The position numbers were made by a program, and so were the translations under genes. This document shows positions 7,350 to 18,778 of a stretch of DNA of 35,317 nucleotides, piece after piece. The notes beneath the pieces are model-generated. The model had not been told where the DNA came from. It did not search any database and worked only from the letters and a program-made list of their open reading frames with translations. The stretch's first letter is position 1. Every line of letters begins with the position of its first letter. Source of the stretch: Lachnospiraceae bacterium (GTDB lineage: Bacteria; Bacillota; Clostridia; Lachnospirales; Lachnospiraceae); contig JAILEM010000201.1 of the NCBI GenBank assembly GCA_024687745.1, positions 1-35,317 of the forward strand. The letters run 5' to 3'.

Positions 7350-10217
7350 TTATTTTTTCTTTTTCTGATCTTTGAGGATCTTATCTATGTAATATCCCGT
7401 ATAAGAATCCTTGTTTTTCGCAACCTCCTCGGGAGTTCCGAAGCAAACGATGTTTCCACCACCGTCTCCACCTTCCGGTCCAAGATCGATAATATAATCC
7501 GCAGTCTTTATAACATCTAAGTTATGTTCTATTACAACAACGGTATTTCCTCCATCCGTAAGTCTCCTTAATATCTCAATGAGCTTGTGGACATCGGCAA
7601 AATGCAGTCCGGTCGTGGGTTCATCCAGAATATAGATCGTCTTTCCCGTACTCTTTCTGCAGAGCTCTGTAGCAAGCTTGATCCTCTGGGCCTCTCCGCC
7701 CGAAAGCGTGGTCGAAGGCTGCCCGAGCCTTATATATGAGAGCCCTACATCGTAAAGTGTCTGTATCTTGTTTTTTATGGAAGGTATATTTTCAAAAAAC
7801 GTAAGTGCTTCCTCAACTGTCATATCAAGGACATCCGCGATATTTTTATCCTTATATTTAACCTCCAGGGTTTCCCTGTTATACCTTTTGCCTCTGCAGA
7901 CCTCACAGGGAACATAGACATCGGAGAGAAAATGCATCTCTATCTTGATTATACCGTCACCGGAGCAGGCTTCACATCTTCCTCCCTTTACGTTAAAGCT
8001 GAATCTTCCTTTACTGTAACCTCTGGCTCTTGATTCTGCTGTTTTTGCAAAAAGATCCCTTATAAGATCAAACACCCCTGTATAGGTTGCAGGATTGGAT
8101 CTTGGAGTCCTTCCTATGGGAGACTGGTCTATGTCTATGACCTTATCAAGCTTTTCCTCTCCCTTTATGCTCTTATATTTTCCGGGTACGGTATTTGCCC
8201 TGTTAAGCTTAGAGGCAAGAGCCTTATACAGTATCTCATTGATCAGTGAGCTCTTTCCGGAGCCCGATACTCCCGTCACGCAGGTAAATACACCGAGAGG
8301 TATATCCACATCGATCGATTTAAGATTGTTTTCCTCGGCCCCCTTTATCTTAAGCCAGCCGGTCGGCTTCTTTCTTTTATCGGGTATAGGTATTGTTATC
8401 TCACCCGAGAGATATTTTCCGGTTATCGATCTCTTTTCCTTAATTATATCATCGACACTTCCCATTGCCACGACCTCACCGCCGTGGGCACCGGCCATCG
8501 GTCCTATGTCAACAATATAATCGGCCTTTCGCATGGTCTCCTCATCATGCTCCACTACTATCAGACTGTTGCCAAGGTCCTTAAGATCCTCAAGGGCAGA
8601 AAGCAGCTTATCGTTATCTCTCTGGTGAAGCCCGATGCTTGGTTCATCTAAGATATATGCCACTCCCACAAGTCCCGAACCTATCTGGGTGGCAAGCCGG
8701 ATCCTCTGTGCCTCCCCTCCGGAAAGCGATGCGGCAGACCTTGTCAGAGTCAAATAGTCAAGACCGACCTGGATCAAAAAGCTTAATCGTGATTTAATTT
8801 CCTTGAGAATCTGCTTACCTATCAGCTTTTCGTTATCCGTCAGGTCATAGGATTCGATAAACGGAAGCATTTCCTTTATGGGCATATCAGTCAATTCATA
8901 GATATTTTTACCACAGACCGTTACTGCAAGTGCAGTATTTTTCAGTCTCATACCGTTACACTCCGGGCAGGGGGTTATCCTCATAAAAGCCTCATATTCG
9001 GCTTTCATCGTATCGGATGCGGTTTCCCTGTATCTTCTTTCAACGTTCTTTATAAGTCCTTCAAATGCAACGTCATAGACCCCGACACCTCTCTGACCTT
9101 TATAATGAACCTTTACCTCTTCACCGTCCGTTCCGTATATTATGATATGTTGTATCTTTTCGGGATATTTATCAAAGGGTGTATCAAGATCAAACCTGTA
9201 TCTTTCCGTAAGAGCCTTGAGTGTGGCATAGGTAAAGCTTGTTTTATCGGTACAGCTCTGCCATCCCATGACCCTTATGGCACCCTGCATTATACTAAGA
9301 GTCTTATCAGGGATCATAAGGTCGGGATCAAATTCCATCTTATATCCAAGACCTGCACAGACAGGGCAGGCTCCGAACGGATTATTAAAGGAAAAGCTTC
9401 TTGGTTCTATCTCATCTATGCTGATGTTACAGTCCGGACAGGAAAAGTGCTCCGAAAAGGTCATTTCCCTCTCGCCTGTTATATCGGCTATCATGAGCCC
9501 GTCAGCAAGGGACAGTGTACTTTCCACGGAATCTGTCAGCCTTTTCTCTATCCCTTTCCTTATGACAAGTCTGTCAACTATTATTTCTATATTATGCTTG
9601 TTATTCTTTTCAAGTTCTATCTCATCAAGCAGGTCATACTGCTCTCCATCTATCCTGACCCTTACGTAGCCGCTCTTTCTTGCACTTTCTATTACCTTCT
9701 CATGTCTGCCCTTACGTCCCCTGACTACAGGAGCAAGGAGCTGTATCTTTGTTCCCTCCTCAAGACCCATCAGGGTATCAACGATCTGATCAACAGACTG
9801 TTTCCTTATCTCTTTTCCGCAATTCGGACAATGGGGTATACCTATCCTTGCGTAGAGCAGTCTCATATAGTCATATATCTCAGTAACCGTCCCCACCGTG
9901 GATCTCGGGTTCTTGTTTGTTGACTTCTGGTCTATGGATATGGCAGGAGGAAGACCTTCAATGCTCTCTACTTCCGGTTTATCCATCTGTCCAAGAAACT
10001 GCCTTGCATAGGAGGAGAGGGATTCCATATACCTTCTCTGTCCCTCTGCATAGATCGTATCAAAGGCAAGAGAGGATTTTCCTGATCCGCTGAGTCCGGT
10101 AAAGACCACCATCTTATTTCTGGGGATATCGAGGGATACATCCTTAAGATTATTTACCTTGGCTCCCCTTATCCTTATAAACTGCTTTTTATCATTCATA
10201 TCTGATCTACTGTTCAT
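7350..10217 (-). CDS. uvrA: UvrABC excinuclease subunit A
   Basis: This damage-recognition ATPase of nucleotide excision repair is 955 residues long, close to the 940-960 norm. Two ABC modules are visible. The first Walker A is GLSGSGKS at 41-48, and a signature [19 protein letters not shown] precedes [13 protein letters not shown]. The second Walker A is [10 protein letters not shown], and the final signature [18 protein letters not shown] precedes [13 protein letters not shown]. Zinc sites are CPDC...CPVC and the damage-sensing CEAC...CEVC finger. The start at 10217 overlaps the preceding gene's stop by 11 nt. An in-frame ATG at 10199 (MNDKK) is an equally possible start, and neither has a good ribosome binding site, which suggests translational coupling. 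Confidence 0.97.
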   Translation of the reverse strand: MNSRSDMNDKKQFIRIRGAKVNNLKDVSLDIPRNKMVVFTGLSGSGKSSLAFDTIYAEGQRRYMESLSSYARQFLGQMDKPEVESIEGLPPAISIDQKSTNKNPRSTVGTVTEIYDYMRLLYARIGIPHCPNCGKEIRKQSVDQIVDTLMGLEEGTKIQLLAPVVRGRKGRHEKVIESARKSGYVRVRIDGEQYDLLDEIELEKNNKHNIEIIVDRLVIRKGIEKRLTDSVESTLSLADGLMIADITGEREMTFSEHFSCPDCNISIDEIEPRSFSFNNPFGACPVCAGLGYKMEFDPDLMIPDKTLSIMQGAIRVMGWQSCTDKTSFTYATLKALTERYRFDLDTPFDKYPEKIQHIIIYGTDGEEVKVHYKGQRGVGVYDVAFEGLIKNVERRYRETASDTMKAEYEAFMRITPCPECNGMRLKNTALAVTVCGKNIYELTDMPIKEMLPFIESYDLTDNEKLIGKQILKEIKSRLSFLIQVGLDYLTLTRSAASLSGGEAQRIRLATQIGSGLVGVAYILDEPSIGLHQRDNDKLLSALEDLKDLGNSLIVVEHDEETMRKADYIVDIGPMAGAHGGEVVAMGSVDDIIKEKRSITGKYLSGEITIPIPDKRKKPTGWLKIKGAEENNLKSIDVDIPLGVFTCVTGVSGSGKSSLINEILYKALASKLNRANTVPGKYKSIKGEEKLDKVIDIDQSPIGRTPRSNPATYTGVFDLIRDLFAKTAESRARGYSKGRFSFNVKGGRCEACSGDGIIKIEMHFLSDVYVPCEVCRGKRYNRETLEVKYKDKNIADVLDMTVEEALTFFENIPSIKNKIQTLYDVGLSYIRLGQPSTTLSGGEAQRIKLATELCRKSTGKTIYILDEPTTGLHFADVHKLIEILRRLTDGGNTVVVIEHNLDVIKTADYIIDLGPEGGDGGGNIVCFGTPEEVAKNKDSYTGYYIDKILKDQKKKK

Positions 10218-11730
10218 ATCTTACTTCAAAATCCTCCACCAGATATTCTTCCTTTGTCTCTCTGTCTACCGCTATCAGTTCGATATCCTCCTCGATAAGG
10301 TATCGTCTCTGTATATTAAGACAGAATTCTGTCATTGATGAGCTCCTTGTGGGATCGGAAAGAGTATCATACTCACCCTCTATGATAGTTTCTCCGCCTA
10401 TCCTTGCATAGATATCATAGCTCTGTCCGTCGTAGTCATCGTCCACAAGAAAGCCTCTTATGCTCACTATCTGGTCTCCTCCGTTCACATTGAGAAGGAG
10501 TCTGTTATCATCGCCCGTATATCTTAATCCTTTGACCTCGGAAAGCATATATCTTAAGGAAGCTTTCTTTTTAAACTCTCCGTTTCCGTCATAAGCCGGC
10601 TCATAGGTCACATCGTCAAAGCCCTGCTCTATAAGCTCCATCATTTCACCGCTTATGCTTCTCTCCGCCGTTTCAAAGACAACCATATCCGGGAAGAAAA
10701 GATTCACATAGTACTGAAGATTGCGATAATTCTGCCTGTGGACAAAATAAACCTCCCTGAACCTGTTTTGATAAAACTTATAATAGCCTTTAAAATAGCT
10801 GTCGGTAAAAACAAGTAAGATCTTGTTGTTCTCACATTCGGGATTAACAAAATGACAGTAAAAGGAAGGATTTTCAAATTCCAGTGAGGTAAGCAAAAGA
10901 TCCGTAAAGTTCTGGCTCTTATCTTCCTTCAGGGTATATAGCGGAACCTGTTCATTTATGGGAAATCTCGAAACATCCAGCGAATCCTCTGTCTCCATGG
11001 TCCTGTCATAATCATCTCTTGAAAGAGGCGCCACGTCATCAAAGTACTCCTGAATCTTTTCATCCAACAGCTCATGACCTATAAAAGCACCGTCCTCATT
11101 CCAGTGTGTCGCATCATAGAGCTTATTGTATACAACCTGTGTGCTCTTAGCTTCTTTAAGCTCATCATCCGGTATTATATAATCTATATCTGTCTTTTCC
11201 AGGTCGCCTTCAAGATATTCAATAACGGGTGTGTTGTCTTCGTTTACATAGATGGATTCCGGGAAATATTCAGAATATACAGTCTTTTTATCCGGGCACA
11301 GATAATACAAAAATCTTATATCCTTACCATCCAGATAGGCTTTGGTCCTTTCGAGATATCTGCTGAAGGAGTCGAGCCATTCCTCATCAGTATTAAGTCT
11401 CTGATAAGCCTTAATATAGGCGGGATCCTTGAAGAAGATATGCCCTTCCTTTCCGTACATGAAGAGGGGATGCACCATTACATGGAACAGCTTGTCGTTG
11501 AGGTATGTATATGCCGATATTATCTGTTCCCTGAAGCCTATCCTTGTATTAACATAGCTCTCTATATCCTCTATAGTGGACAGTCTTATATCCATACCGG
11601 GCCATTCCGTAAGGATCACATTATCTATAAGAGAGATCTGCTGTGTCTTTGTGTTTATAAATACTGCGGGCAGAATGAGGATAGCCATGAACAGCACTAT
11701 AAATATGATGTTGGATATTTTATTTTTCAT
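10207..11730 (-). CDS. DHHW/AlgX-like SGNH-fold envelope protein
   Basis: The 507-residue protein has one N-terminal membrane anchor (about 7-27), with the rest probably outside the cell. The motif [10 protein letters not shown] (about 206-215) is the AlgX/AlgJ/DHHW Asp-x-x-His-Trp signature. A later FTDSYFK (about 308-314) fits the catalytic Ser region of SGNH-type acetyltransferases. Partners of this family (AlgI with AlgX/AlgJ, PatA-type with DltD-like) move acetyl groups from cytoplasmic donors onto exported polysaccharides. The upstream neighbour is exactly such an MBOAT protein, so together they probably O-acetylate a wall or surface glycan. The substrate cannot be read from sequence. 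Start ATG follows GGGAGGAGAGC. It is translationally coupled to uvrA. Confidence 0.85.
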   Translation of the reverse strand: MKNKISNIIFIVLFMAILILPAVFINTKTQQISLIDNVILTEWPGMDIRLSTIEDIESYVNTRIGFREQIISAYTYLNDKLFHVMVHPLFMYGKEGHIFFKDPAYIKAYQRLNTDEEWLDSFSRYLERTKAYLDGKDIRFLYYLCPDKKTVYSEYFPESIYVNEDNTPVIEYLEGDLEKTDIDYIIPDDELKEAKSTQVVYNKLYDATHWNEDGAFIGHELLDEKIQEYFDDVAPLSRDDYDRTMETEDSLDVSRFPINEQVPLYTLKEDKSQNFTDLLLTSLEFENPSFYCHFVNPECENNKILLVFTDSYFKGYYKFYQNRFREVYFVHRQNYRNLQYYVNLFFPDMVVFETAERSISGEMMELIEQGFDDVTYEPAYDGNGEFKKKASLRYMLSEVKGLRYTGDDNRLLLNVNGGDQIVSIRGFLVDDDYDGQSYDIYARIGGETIIEGEYDTLSDPTRSSSMTEFCLNIQRRYLIEEDIELIAVDRETKEEYLVEDFEVRYEQ

Positions 11731-11828
11731 GCTCTCCTCCCATTAATGCTACGGGTATCAATATTTTAATCCCCGGGTTTTAAGGAATAACTGATAGCGT
11801 TCCCGGATCCCGCCCCGTGCTTGCTAAG

Positions 11829-11859
11829 GAAAATCATCCGTCTCCGACGGCTGATTTTC
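11829..11859 (-). terminator. Hairpin between MBOAT and DHHW genes
   Basis: Arms of 14 nt (GAAAATCA-x-CCGTC and GACGG-x-TGATTTTC) surround a 3-nt loop with one mismatch, starting 12 nt after the MBOAT stop on the minus strand. Weaker outer pairing (GTGC/GCAC and CTGAG/CTTAG) extends the structure. No T-tract follows beyond the TTTT in the stem. It may be a partial terminator, attenuator or mRNA-stabilising stem. Confidence 0.55.
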
Positions 11860-11870
11860 TCAGCCCGCAC

Positions 11871-13349
11871 CTAAAATCTGAAATAAATAAACGGATTATA
11901 GCTGCTGTTTATAATGAACATAAAGGAAATCGCCATAAGGATGATCAATGATATCCTCTTTATAATAACGGCCGTTTTTCCTTCCTCCTGCAGACTGAGT
12001 GCGGAAATATATGATGCTAAGTGCCTCGGAAGTATCTGGGCCCAGGGTATCGCTGCAATTATCGCTATTATAAGAATAAAGATCATCTTATTGTCAAGAT
12101 AATATCTCAGTGAGAACTCCACATAGCTTTCATGATCCATTCCAAACATCGCCCCGATATATTCAAAGGTTGCGGGAAGCTCTTCAAGCTTAAAGAGCAC
12201 CCAGCCAAGAACAACTATCAGCATTGTATACAGCCATCTGACTACTGCAGGAAGCTTCAGGGTCACTCCCTTTTTACGAAATACCCTCTCTGTTATAATA
12301 AAGAGTCCGTGCCAGAGTCCCCATACTATGAAGCCAAACGCAGCCCCATGCCATATTCCCGTGGCAAGAAAGACTATGAAAAGGTTAAAATAAACATTAC
12401 CCGTCCTGTTTCCTCCAAGAGGGATATAAAGATAGTCCCTGAACCAGGAGGACAGGGAAATATGCCATCTTCTCCAGAATTCCGAAACAGACTTTGATAT
12501 ATAAGGATAATTGAAATTCTCCATAAATTCAAATCCGAATATCCTTCCAAGACCTATGGCCATATCGGAATAGCCGGAAAAATCATAGTAGATCTGCAGA
12601 GTGTAAAGTATGGCCCCAAGCCAGGCCACCGGAACACCCATATATGAATAATCTGTAGTGAATATCTTATCTGCCGTTTCACCGAGAGTATTTGCAAGTA
12701 TCGCCTTCTTTGCAAGTCCGATTATGAATCTCTCCACTCCCTTTGAAAAACCCGAAAGATTTACCTGTCTCTTCTTAAGATATGGCTTTATGTCTGTATA
12801 TCTGACTATGGGACCTGCTATCAGCTGAGGAAACATGGATATATATAAAGCAAGGTTTAAGGGATTTTTCTGCACAAGGGTGTCATCCCTCACCGTACCT
12901 TCCTTTATTCCGCACCCTCTGTATACATCTATGACATATGACATTCCCTGGAAGGTATAAAAGGATATACCTATCGGCAGAGTGATCTCCTTTATGGCAA
13001 GCCCTGGCATGAAGAGGTCATGAAGGGTTGTAAGTGCAAAGGTATAGTATTTAAAGTAAAACAGTATCCCGAGATTAAACAATATGGTGATAACAAGAAG
13101 TATTCTTCCCGTTATTATCTTTTTTCTTCCTATCAGGCGCCCGCCCGTCAGATCAAGAAGCACTCCGAAAATATAATTTCCCGTAATTGAGGCGATCATG
13201 ATAAAAACATATTCAGGTCCGCCCCAGGCATAGAAAAATAAGCTTCCTAACACAAGATACAGGTTACGAAGCTTTCCGGGTAATATATAATAGCCTATTA
13301 TCATCACTGGCATGAAAAAGCAGAGAAATATGACAGAACTAAATACCAT
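11871..13349 (-). CDS. MBOAT family O-acyltransferase (AlgI/DltB-like)
   Basis: The 492-residue polytopic membrane protein has about ten hydrophobic segments. The N-terminus (MVFSSVIFLCFFMPVMIIGYYIL) is typical of AlgI-like proteins. The core has QIYYDFSGYSDMAIGLGRIFGF, NFNYPYISKSVSEFWRRWHISL and WFRDYLYIPLGGNR. The catalytic His lies in GIWHGAAFGFIVWGLWHG near residue 340. MBOAT proteins carry acyl (often acetyl) groups across the membrane for a partner esterase-fold protein. The next gene is that partner type. Upstream, 41 nt away, is a DPM1-like glycosyltransferase. All three are probably one transcript. The acceptor could be an exopolysaccharide, teichoic acid or peptidoglycan. Confidence 0.93.
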   Translation of the reverse strand: MVFSSVIFLCFFMPVMIIGYYILPGKLRNLYLVLGSLFFYAWGGPEYVFIMIASITGNYIFGVLLDLTGGRLIGRKKIITGRILLVITILFNLGILFYFKYYTFALTTLHDLFMPGLAIKEITLPIGISFYTFQGMSYVIDVYRGCGIKEGTVRDDTLVQKNPLNLALYISMFPQLIAGPIVRYTDIKPYLKKRQVNLSGFSKGVERFIIGLAKKAILANTLGETADKIFTTDYSYMGVPVAWLGAILYTLQIYYDFSGYSDMAIGLGRIFGFEFMENFNYPYISKSVSEFWRRWHISLSSWFRDYLYIPLGGNRTGNVYFNLFIVFLATGIWHGAAFGFIVWGLWHGLFIITERVFRKKGVTLKLPAVVRWLYTMLIVVLGWVLFKLEELPATFEYIGAMFGMDHESYVEFSLRYYLDNKMIFILIIAIIAAIPWAQILPRHLASYISALSLQEEGKTAVIIKRISLIILMAISFMFIINSSYNPFIYFRF

Positions 13350-13390
13350 TATGATTCTCCATGGCTCTTAAACACTTATTATGATCTCCT

Positions 13391-14155
13391 TTACCCATCC
13401 AGGTTTTCAAGTAAGCTTAAAAGCTTTTTCTTTGAACAGACTATGACCTTTTTGGTCGTTTTATTTCTGCTCCTGCTCATAAGCTCCCTTACCTGCTTTA
13501 AATACTCTATGGTAACCTTAGAGCTTAGCTTAGACTCTCCCGCAGGCCTTGCCTGGAATTTATAGGGTATCTCCACTATGGCTTCATATTCTCCCATGGC
13601 AAGAACCTCTATAAGTATCTTCCAGCCTATAGGTCTGAGATCGGCATCCTTTATAACTTCCTTTTTAAACATGAACAGACCGCTTGTCGGATCAGTTACC
13701 TTTCTGAGACAGGGCAAAAATATCTTACCTATATATCTTGCCACTCCTGATACTAACTTCCTGTACGGTCCGAGTCCTCCGTCACTTCCGTCCTTTATAA
13801 ACCTGCTTGGCACACAGATATCATATCCGTCCGCTATGACGGCATACATGGACCGAAGGATCGTTGGCGGATGCTGAAGATCAGCATCCATGACCGCTAT
13901 ATAATCTCCCTTGGAAAGCTCAAAGCCCTTTAAAACCGCTGTTGCAAGTCCACTCTCGTTTGTCCTGTGATAAAGTCTTACATTCCGGTTCTCTTTCATC
14001 ACTTTTTCAATAACCTCAGGTGTTTCATCCCTGCTGTCATCAACAAAAATGATCTCATAAGGTATTCCTCTAAGGGCATAATCTATCTGATTTACAAGAT
14101 TTCCTACGTTTTCAGCTTCATTATAGGTTGGTATAACTACAGAAAGCTTATCCAC
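13391..14155 (-). CDS. GT2 family glycosyltransferase, DPM1-like
   Basis: This is a 254-residue GT-A enzyme. VVIPTYNEAENVGNLV is the N-terminal nucleotide-binding strand, IIFVDDSRDET the next, and VMDADLQHPP is the DxD-type metal motif. The conserved RPAGESKLS near residue 208 is typical of dolichyl/polyprenyl-phosphate mannose or glucose synthases. It therefore probably transfers a sugar from a nucleotide donor to a polyprenyl phosphate on the inner face of the membrane. Unlike the GtrB/ArnC types it has no C-terminal membrane helices, which fits the short DPM1 form. The start is GTG with AAGGAG 6 nt before it. A polyprenyl-P-sugar user of the GT-C class lies in this window at 24312-25685, but linkage is speculative. 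Confidence 0.9.
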   Translation of the reverse strand: MDKLSVVIPTYNEAENVGNLVNQIDYALRGIPYEIIFVDDSRDETPEVIEKVMKENRNVRLYHRTNESGLATAVLKGFELSKGDYIAVMDADLQHPPTILRSMYAVIADGYDICVPSRFIKDGSDGGLGPYRKLVSGVARYIGKIFLPCLRKVTDPTSGLFMFKKEVIKDADLRPIGWKILIEVLAMGEYEAIVEIPYKFQARPAGESKLSSKVTIEYLKQVRELMSRSRNKTTKKVIVCSKKKLLSLLENLDG

Positions 14156-14203
14156 TTCATACTCCTTATTATCCTTAATTCAGGATCTGTCGAACCTTTT
14201 TCC

Positions 14204-16180
14204 TTAACCTCTTAAGTTCTTAAGCTTAAGCATCTCATCCCTTAAGTCTGCTGCAGTTTCAAAATCAAGCTCGGCAGCTGCCTTTTTCATACTCTTTTCT
14301 ATCTTCTTTATAAGGGCATCGAGCTCCTTATCGCTCATTGATTCGGGATCCTTTTCAAACTTAAGCTCTTCCTTTGCTATCTCTTTTGTTATACTGATAA
14401 GATCCCTGACAGCCTTTTTGATAGTTGTAGGGGTTATTCCGTTATCTTCGTTATATTTCTGCTGAATATCCCTTCTTCTGTTTGTTTCGTCTATCGCCCT
14501 TTTCATGGAATCCGTCATCATATCCGCATACATGATGACATGTCCCTCAGAGTTTCTTGCAGCCCTTCCTATAGTCTGTATAAGGGATGTCTCTGATCTC
14601 AAGAACCCCTCCTTATCGGCATCCAATATGGCTACAAGGGCTATCTCGGGGATATCAAGTCCCTCCCTCAAAAGGTTGATACCGACCAAAACGTCAAAGA
14701 CATCAAGTCTCATATCCCTTATTATCTCTGTTCTCTCAAGGGTATCCACATCAGAATGAAGGTATCTTACCCTTATCCCAGAATCCTTCAGATAGCCGGT
14801 AAGATCCTCGGCCATTTTCTTTGTAAGAGTCGTGATAAGAACCTTATTATCCGCAGCAGTGACCTTTCTGATCTCGGATATGAGGTCATCTATCTGACCC
14901 TTTGTGGGTCTGACGGATATCTCAGGATCCAAAAGACCTGTTGGTCTTATTACCTGTTCTGTTCTTAAAAGCTCGTGTTCTTCCTCATAAACCGAGGGTG
15001 TAGCCGATACAAACAGCATCTGATCGATCTTACTCTCAAATTCGGAGAAATTTAAAGGTCTGTTATCCTTAGCCGAAGGAAGCCTGAAGCCGTAATCCAC
15101 AAGCGTCGTCTTTCTTGACTGGTCTCCTGCATACATACCTCCTATCTGGGGTATGGTCATATGTGACTCATCGACTATTATAAGATAATCATCCGGAAAA
15201 TAATTCATAAGGGTATAGGGTGTAGCTCCCGGCTTTGTACCATACATATGCCTGGAGTAATTCTCTATACCGGAACAGAATCCCGTTTCCTTTAGCATCT
15301 CTATATCATATCTCGTTCTCTCTGCTATCCTCTGTGCCTCTAAGAGCTTTCCCTCACTTTCAAAGAATCTGATCCTCTCATTGAGCTCTTCTTCTATGGT
15401 TCTTGCAGCCTCCTCTATCTTTTCGGGCGGAATAACATAGTGAGAGGCGGGAAAGACCGCAAAATGGCTCATAAGTGCCGTTACCTTCCCTGTCAGGGGA
15501 TCGATCTCCACTATCCTGTCTATCTCATCACCGAAAAATTCCACACGGACCGCCCTGTCCGATTCCCAGGCAGGAAATATCTCTATGACATCACCGAGAA
15601 CCCTGAATTTTCCCCTTGAAAAATCCATACGGTTCCTTTCATAATTGATGCCTATAAGCTCCTTTATGACCTCGTCCCTGTCCTTGACCATGCCGGGTCT
15701 CAAGGAAACTATCATATTTATATAGTCACTTGGACTTCCTATTCCATAGATACAGGATACACTCGCAACTACAATTACATCCCTTCTCTCCGAAAGAGAT
15801 GCCGTGGCAGAAAGCCTCAGCTTGTCTATCTCATCGTTTATCGCGGAATCCTTTTCTATATAGGTATCTGTGGAGGGGACATAGGCTTCCGGCTGGTAAT
15901 AATCATAATATGATACAAAATACTCTACGGCATTCTCCGGAAAGAACTCCTTCATTTCTCCGTACAGCTGCCCGGCCAGGGTTTTATTATGAGATATTAT
16001 AAGGGTGGGTTTGTTAAGAGCCTGTATCACATTTGCCATGGTAAAGGTCTTACCTGAACCTGTAACACCCAAAAGTGTTTCAAACTGGTTTCCTTCCCTG
16101 AAACCCTTTACAAGATCTTCTATTGCCTTAGGCTGATCGCCTGTCGGCTTATATTCAGAATGAAGAACAAAATGATCCAT
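14204..16180 (-). CDS. uvrB: UvrABC excinuclease subunit B
   Basis: This 658-residue DNA-damage verification helicase of nucleotide excision repair is the family's normal length. Walker A is [10 protein letters not shown] near residue 38. The beta-hairpin follows with [21 protein letters not shown], the DEAD-box is VDESH, and motif VI is [11 protein letters not shown]. The C-terminal UVR motif is [14 protein letters not shown] for UvrC contact. The longest frame begins with TTG at 16255. I chose the ATG at 16180, which gives the standard [20 protein letters not shown] start and an AAGAGA site. It is followed by the glycosyltransferase gene, not by uvrA as in many Bacillota. Confidence 0.97.
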   Translation of the reverse strand: MDHFVLHSEYKPTGDQPKAIEDLVKGFREGNQFETLLGVTGSGKTFTMANVIQALNKPTLIISHNKTLAGQLYGEMKEFFPENAVEYFVSYYDYYQPEAYVPSTDTYIEKDSAINDEIDKLRLSATASLSERRDVIVVASVSCIYGIGSPSDYINMIVSLRPGMVKDRDEVIKELIGINYERNRMDFSRGKFRVLGDVIEIFPAWESDRAVRVEFFGDEIDRIVEIDPLTGKVTALMSHFAVFPASHYVIPPEKIEEAARTIEEELNERIRFFESEGKLLEAQRIAERTRYDIEMLKETGFCSGIENYSRHMYGTKPGATPYTLMNYFPDDYLIIVDESHMTIPQIGGMYAGDQSRKTTLVDYGFRLPSAKDNRPLNFSEFESKIDQMLFVSATPSVYEEEHELLRTEQVIRPTGLLDPEISVRPTKGQIDDLISEIRKVTAADNKVLITTLTKKMAEDLTGYLKDSGIRVRYLHSDVDTLERTEIIRDMRLDVFDVLVGINLLREGLDIPEIALVAILDADKEGFLRSETSLIQTIGRAARNSEGHVIMYADMMTDSMKRAIDETNRRRDIQQKYNEDNGITPTTIKKAVRDLISITKEIAKEELKFEKDPESMSDKELDALIKKIEKSMKKAAAELDFETAADLRDEMLKLKNLRG

Positions 16181-16226
16181 AATCTGTCTCTTTTTCTTAT
16201 CCGGAAAACTGACTACTGACAACCGT

Positions 16227-17492
16227 TTATTTTGCGATACCAAGTTCTTTCTCAAGATAAGCAGCCGCTTCGTTCAACTGATTATCCTCTCCGTCTTCCT
16301 TATAGCTTTCATAATCCCACTCTACGACTATATCGGGCTCTATCCCGACGCCATGTATGTTCACACCGCTTGGAGTATAATACTTTGCCGATGTAACCTT
16401 CATTCCCGTACCATCACCAAGTGAAAGTACAGTCTGGACAATACCCTTTCCATAGGTCGTGGTTCCCATAAGAACTGCCTTGTCATAATCCTTCATCGCA
16501 CCGGAAAGAATTTCCGCAGCCGATGCCGTATAATCGTTAACTAAAATAACACATGGTATTTCATAGCATTCCGGATCCGAATAATACTCATCCTTTTTTT
16601 CATCCTTATCTATGGTATATACAACTATACCCTCGGGAAGCATCTCATCGGCTATCTCTACTGCGGTATCCACATTTCCTCCCGGATTACCTCTTAAGTC
16701 GATCACAAGTCCCTTCATCCCCTGCTTATCAAGGCTGTTTAACTCCTTCTTAAACTGTCCGGCCGTAGAATCAGAAAACTCTGTTATAAGCAGATAGCCT
16801 ATATCATTATCCAGCATTTCCGACTCGACCGTAACCGATTCAACAACATCCCTTACTATGTCAAAATAAAGAGTATCCGGTTCGTCTGCCCTTAATATTC
16901 CTATATTTACTTCAGTCCCCTTAGGTCCTTTGATCTTGCTTACAACAACATTTATGTCCTGTCCGACCACATTTTCACCGTCAACCTCAATGATTATGTC
17001 ATTGGCAAGTATCCCCGCTCTTTCCGCAGGTGAATCCTTTAAGGGTCTGACTACAGTTAAGGCGCCGTTCTCCGTATCCATCTGGAGAAGGGCTCCTATA
17101 CCTTCAAATACACCCTCTGTATCCTCCATCATATCCGAGAATTCTTCCTTTGTATAATATGCGGCATATTCATCTCCAAGTCCGCTTATCAGTCCTTTAT
17201 ATATTCCGTCGCGCAGTGCTACATCGTCAACTTCATCAAGATAATACTTGTCGATTATCTTTTCTATATAACCCGCTTTTTCTTCAACCTCATCTGTTAT
17301 TATGTCACTTTTGGTCGAGCCGTCAAATATGCCTGTAGTAAATCCGTTCAAAAAGGTCTTATAAAGGGTTTTCCACAAAAATGCACATATGAAGACCAGA
17401 AGGAAAACACCCACGGTGATAAGGATCCCCTGTAATCTTCCCTTCTGTTTTGCTTTTCTGTAATTGTTCAGCTGTTCGTTCAATTCATCCAT
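16227..17492 (-). CDS. S41 family carboxy-terminal processing protease (CtpA/CtpB type)
   Basis: This is a 421-residue protein from the ATG at 17492. The longest frame starts with TTG inside the preceding gene and is less likely, and the ATG has a GAAGAGAAG site. A cytoplasmic N-terminus is followed by one membrane segment (about 20-42), a PDZ domain (about 115-205, with [20 protein letters not shown]), and the S41 serine-lysine protease domain. The nucleophile is in [15 protein letters not shown], and the Lys is in [12 protein letters not shown]. The active site faces outside the cell. In Bacillus ctpB also sits beside ftsEX. Here it follows the M23 murein hydrolase, so it may process that protein or another wall factor, which is inference. 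Confidence 0.93.
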   Translation of the reverse strand: MDELNEQLNNYRKAKQKGRLQGILITVGVFLLVFICAFLWKTLYKTFLNGFTTGIFDGSTKSDIITDEVEEKAGYIEKIIDKYYLDEVDDVALRDGIYKGLISGLGDEYAAYYTKEEFSDMMEDTEGVFEGIGALLQMDTENGALTVVRPLKDSPAERAGILANDIIIEVDGENVVGQDINVVVSKIKGPKGTEVNIGILRADEPDTLYFDIVRDVVESVTVESEMLDNDIGYLLITEFSDSTAGQFKKELNSLDKQGMKGLVIDLRGNPGGNVDTAVEIADEMLPEGIVVYTIDKDEKKDEYYSDPECYEIPCVILVNDYTASAAEILSGAMKDYDKAVLMGTTTYGKGIVQTVLSLGDGTGMKVTSAKYYTPSGVNIHGVGIEPDIVVEWDYESYKEDGEDNQLNEAAAYLEKELGIAK

Positions 17493-17517
17493 TTTTTTCT
17501 TCTCTTCTTCGTTTTGA

Positions 17518-18738
17518 TCACCCCAGATAGATCCAGGGATTAACGTATTCTCCGTTCTGTCTGACTCCAAAGTGCAGATGAGGACCGGTGCTTCGTCCGG
17601 TAGATCCGACTGTAGCTATCTTTTCACCCTTTACCACCATCTGTCCCTTGGAAACGCCAAGGCTTGATGCATGCATATATATGGTATACAGACTGTCACC
17701 ATGGTCTATCATGATATAATTTCCCATAGAGGCGGAATAACCGGCCGCCACAACCTCACCGTCGTAGGCGGCAAGTATGGGGGAGCCTGTGGGAGCAGCC
17801 AGATCGATCCCGCTGTGGAATTTCTCGATCCCGAGTGTGGGATGCATTCTCATCCCGTAATCATCCGATAACCTTGTATATTCCGGAGCCGGCCAGGCAA
17901 ATTTGCCTCCGTCATAGACTATAGCCTTCCTGTTCTCCTCAAGCAGCCTTTTCTTCTCAGCTATGATCGCTTCCTCGAGATCCTTGATAAGCTGATCCTG
18001 TGCGGCGATCTCTGCCTCATATTCCTTTACTGCGGCTTCTTTATTGGAGATGTCCGCCTCGTAGGTGGTTATTTCTGCTTCCTTGTAGGTTATGAGGGTC
18101 TGCATCGCCTCCTGCTCGTGCGAAAGGTCATCCTTCGTACTCATAAGAGTTCTGTTCTGTTCCTCTAACTCCGCCTTTTTAGCTTCAACCGCTTCCTTTG
18201 CCGCTATATATTCGTTAAGAAGCTCTCTGTCGTATTCCGAAAGCCTTGAAATAAATTCCGCTTTATTTAAAAAATCAACAAAGGAATCTGCGGAAAAGAG
18301 TACCTCAAGCTTACTCTGCTTCCCCTTTTCATACATATATTTTATACGTTTTTCCATTAAAAAGCGCTGACGCTCTTCCTCAGCCTCTGCTTCCCCTAAT
18401 TCCTTTTCAGTCTTTTCGATCGCCTCTTCCTTATTTTTTATGGCCTTGTTCAACTCGTCGATCTTATTGTTTATCGTATTAAGATCGGCATCAAGCTCTG
18501 TGATATATCCCTCAAGATCATACTTTTGTTTCTCAAGGTCGGAAATGATGTTTTTAACATCGGTAAGCCCCATTTCAAGTGCGTTTTTACTCTGCTCAGC
18601 ACTCTCCTTTTCCTTTTCGCTGTTTTCGATAAGTTCATTTGTCAGACTGTCCGATCTGACATACACAGGCTCTGTAACAAGCTGTATAAGGATAACCGCA
18701 AAGACTATAAGCGTTTTCAGTCTCTTATTGATCTGCAT
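17518..18738 (-). CDS. EnvC/PcsB-like M23 peptidoglycan hydrolase
   Basis: The 406-residue exported protein has a signal peptide (about 1-29). A long charged coiled coil follows (about 35-255, heptads rich in E, K and L), then a C-terminal LytM/M23 zinc endopeptidase domain. Metal residues are intact: HSGIDLAAPTGSP gives His and Asp, and GPHLHFGVRQNG gives the HxH motif. Unlike E. coli EnvC, which has lost the metal site, this one should be an active hydrolase. The coiled coil is the part through which FtsX controls such proteins (EnvC, PcsB, CwlO). The gene lies directly behind ftsX, 40 nt apart. Start ATG follows AAGGA. Confidence 0.94.
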   Translation of the reverse strand: MQINKRLKTLIVFAVILIQLVTEPVYVRSDSLTNELIENSEKEKESAEQSKNALEMGLTDVKNIISDLEKQKYDLEGYITELDADLNTINNKIDELNKAIKNKEEAIEKTEKELGEAEAEEERQRFLMEKRIKYMYEKGKQSKLEVLFSADSFVDFLNKAEFISRLSEYDRELLNEYIAAKEAVEAKKAELEEQNRTLMSTKDDLSHEQEAMQTLITYKEAEITTYEADISNKEAAVKEYEAEIAAQDQLIKDLEEAIIAEKKRLLEENRKAIVYDGGKFAWPAPEYTRLSDDYGMRMHPTLGIEKFHSGIDLAAPTGSPILAAYDGEVVAAGYSASMGNYIMIDHGDSLYTIYMHASSLGVSKGQMVVKGEKIATVGSTGRSTGPHLHFGVRQNGEYVNPWIYLG

Positions 18739-18778
18739 CCGAAATTCCTTCTTTTTTAACAGTTTAACAGTCCTTCCG

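Noticed and set aside
9105-9923. 272-codon plus-strand open frame inside uvrA
   Set aside because: It is opposite a well-conserved uvrA reading frame, has no family-like motifs or ribosome binding site, and looks like a shadow frame.
11074-11769. 231-codon plus-strand open frame over the DHHW gene
   Set aside because: It is antisense to a gene with clear family motifs and lacks a start site signal.
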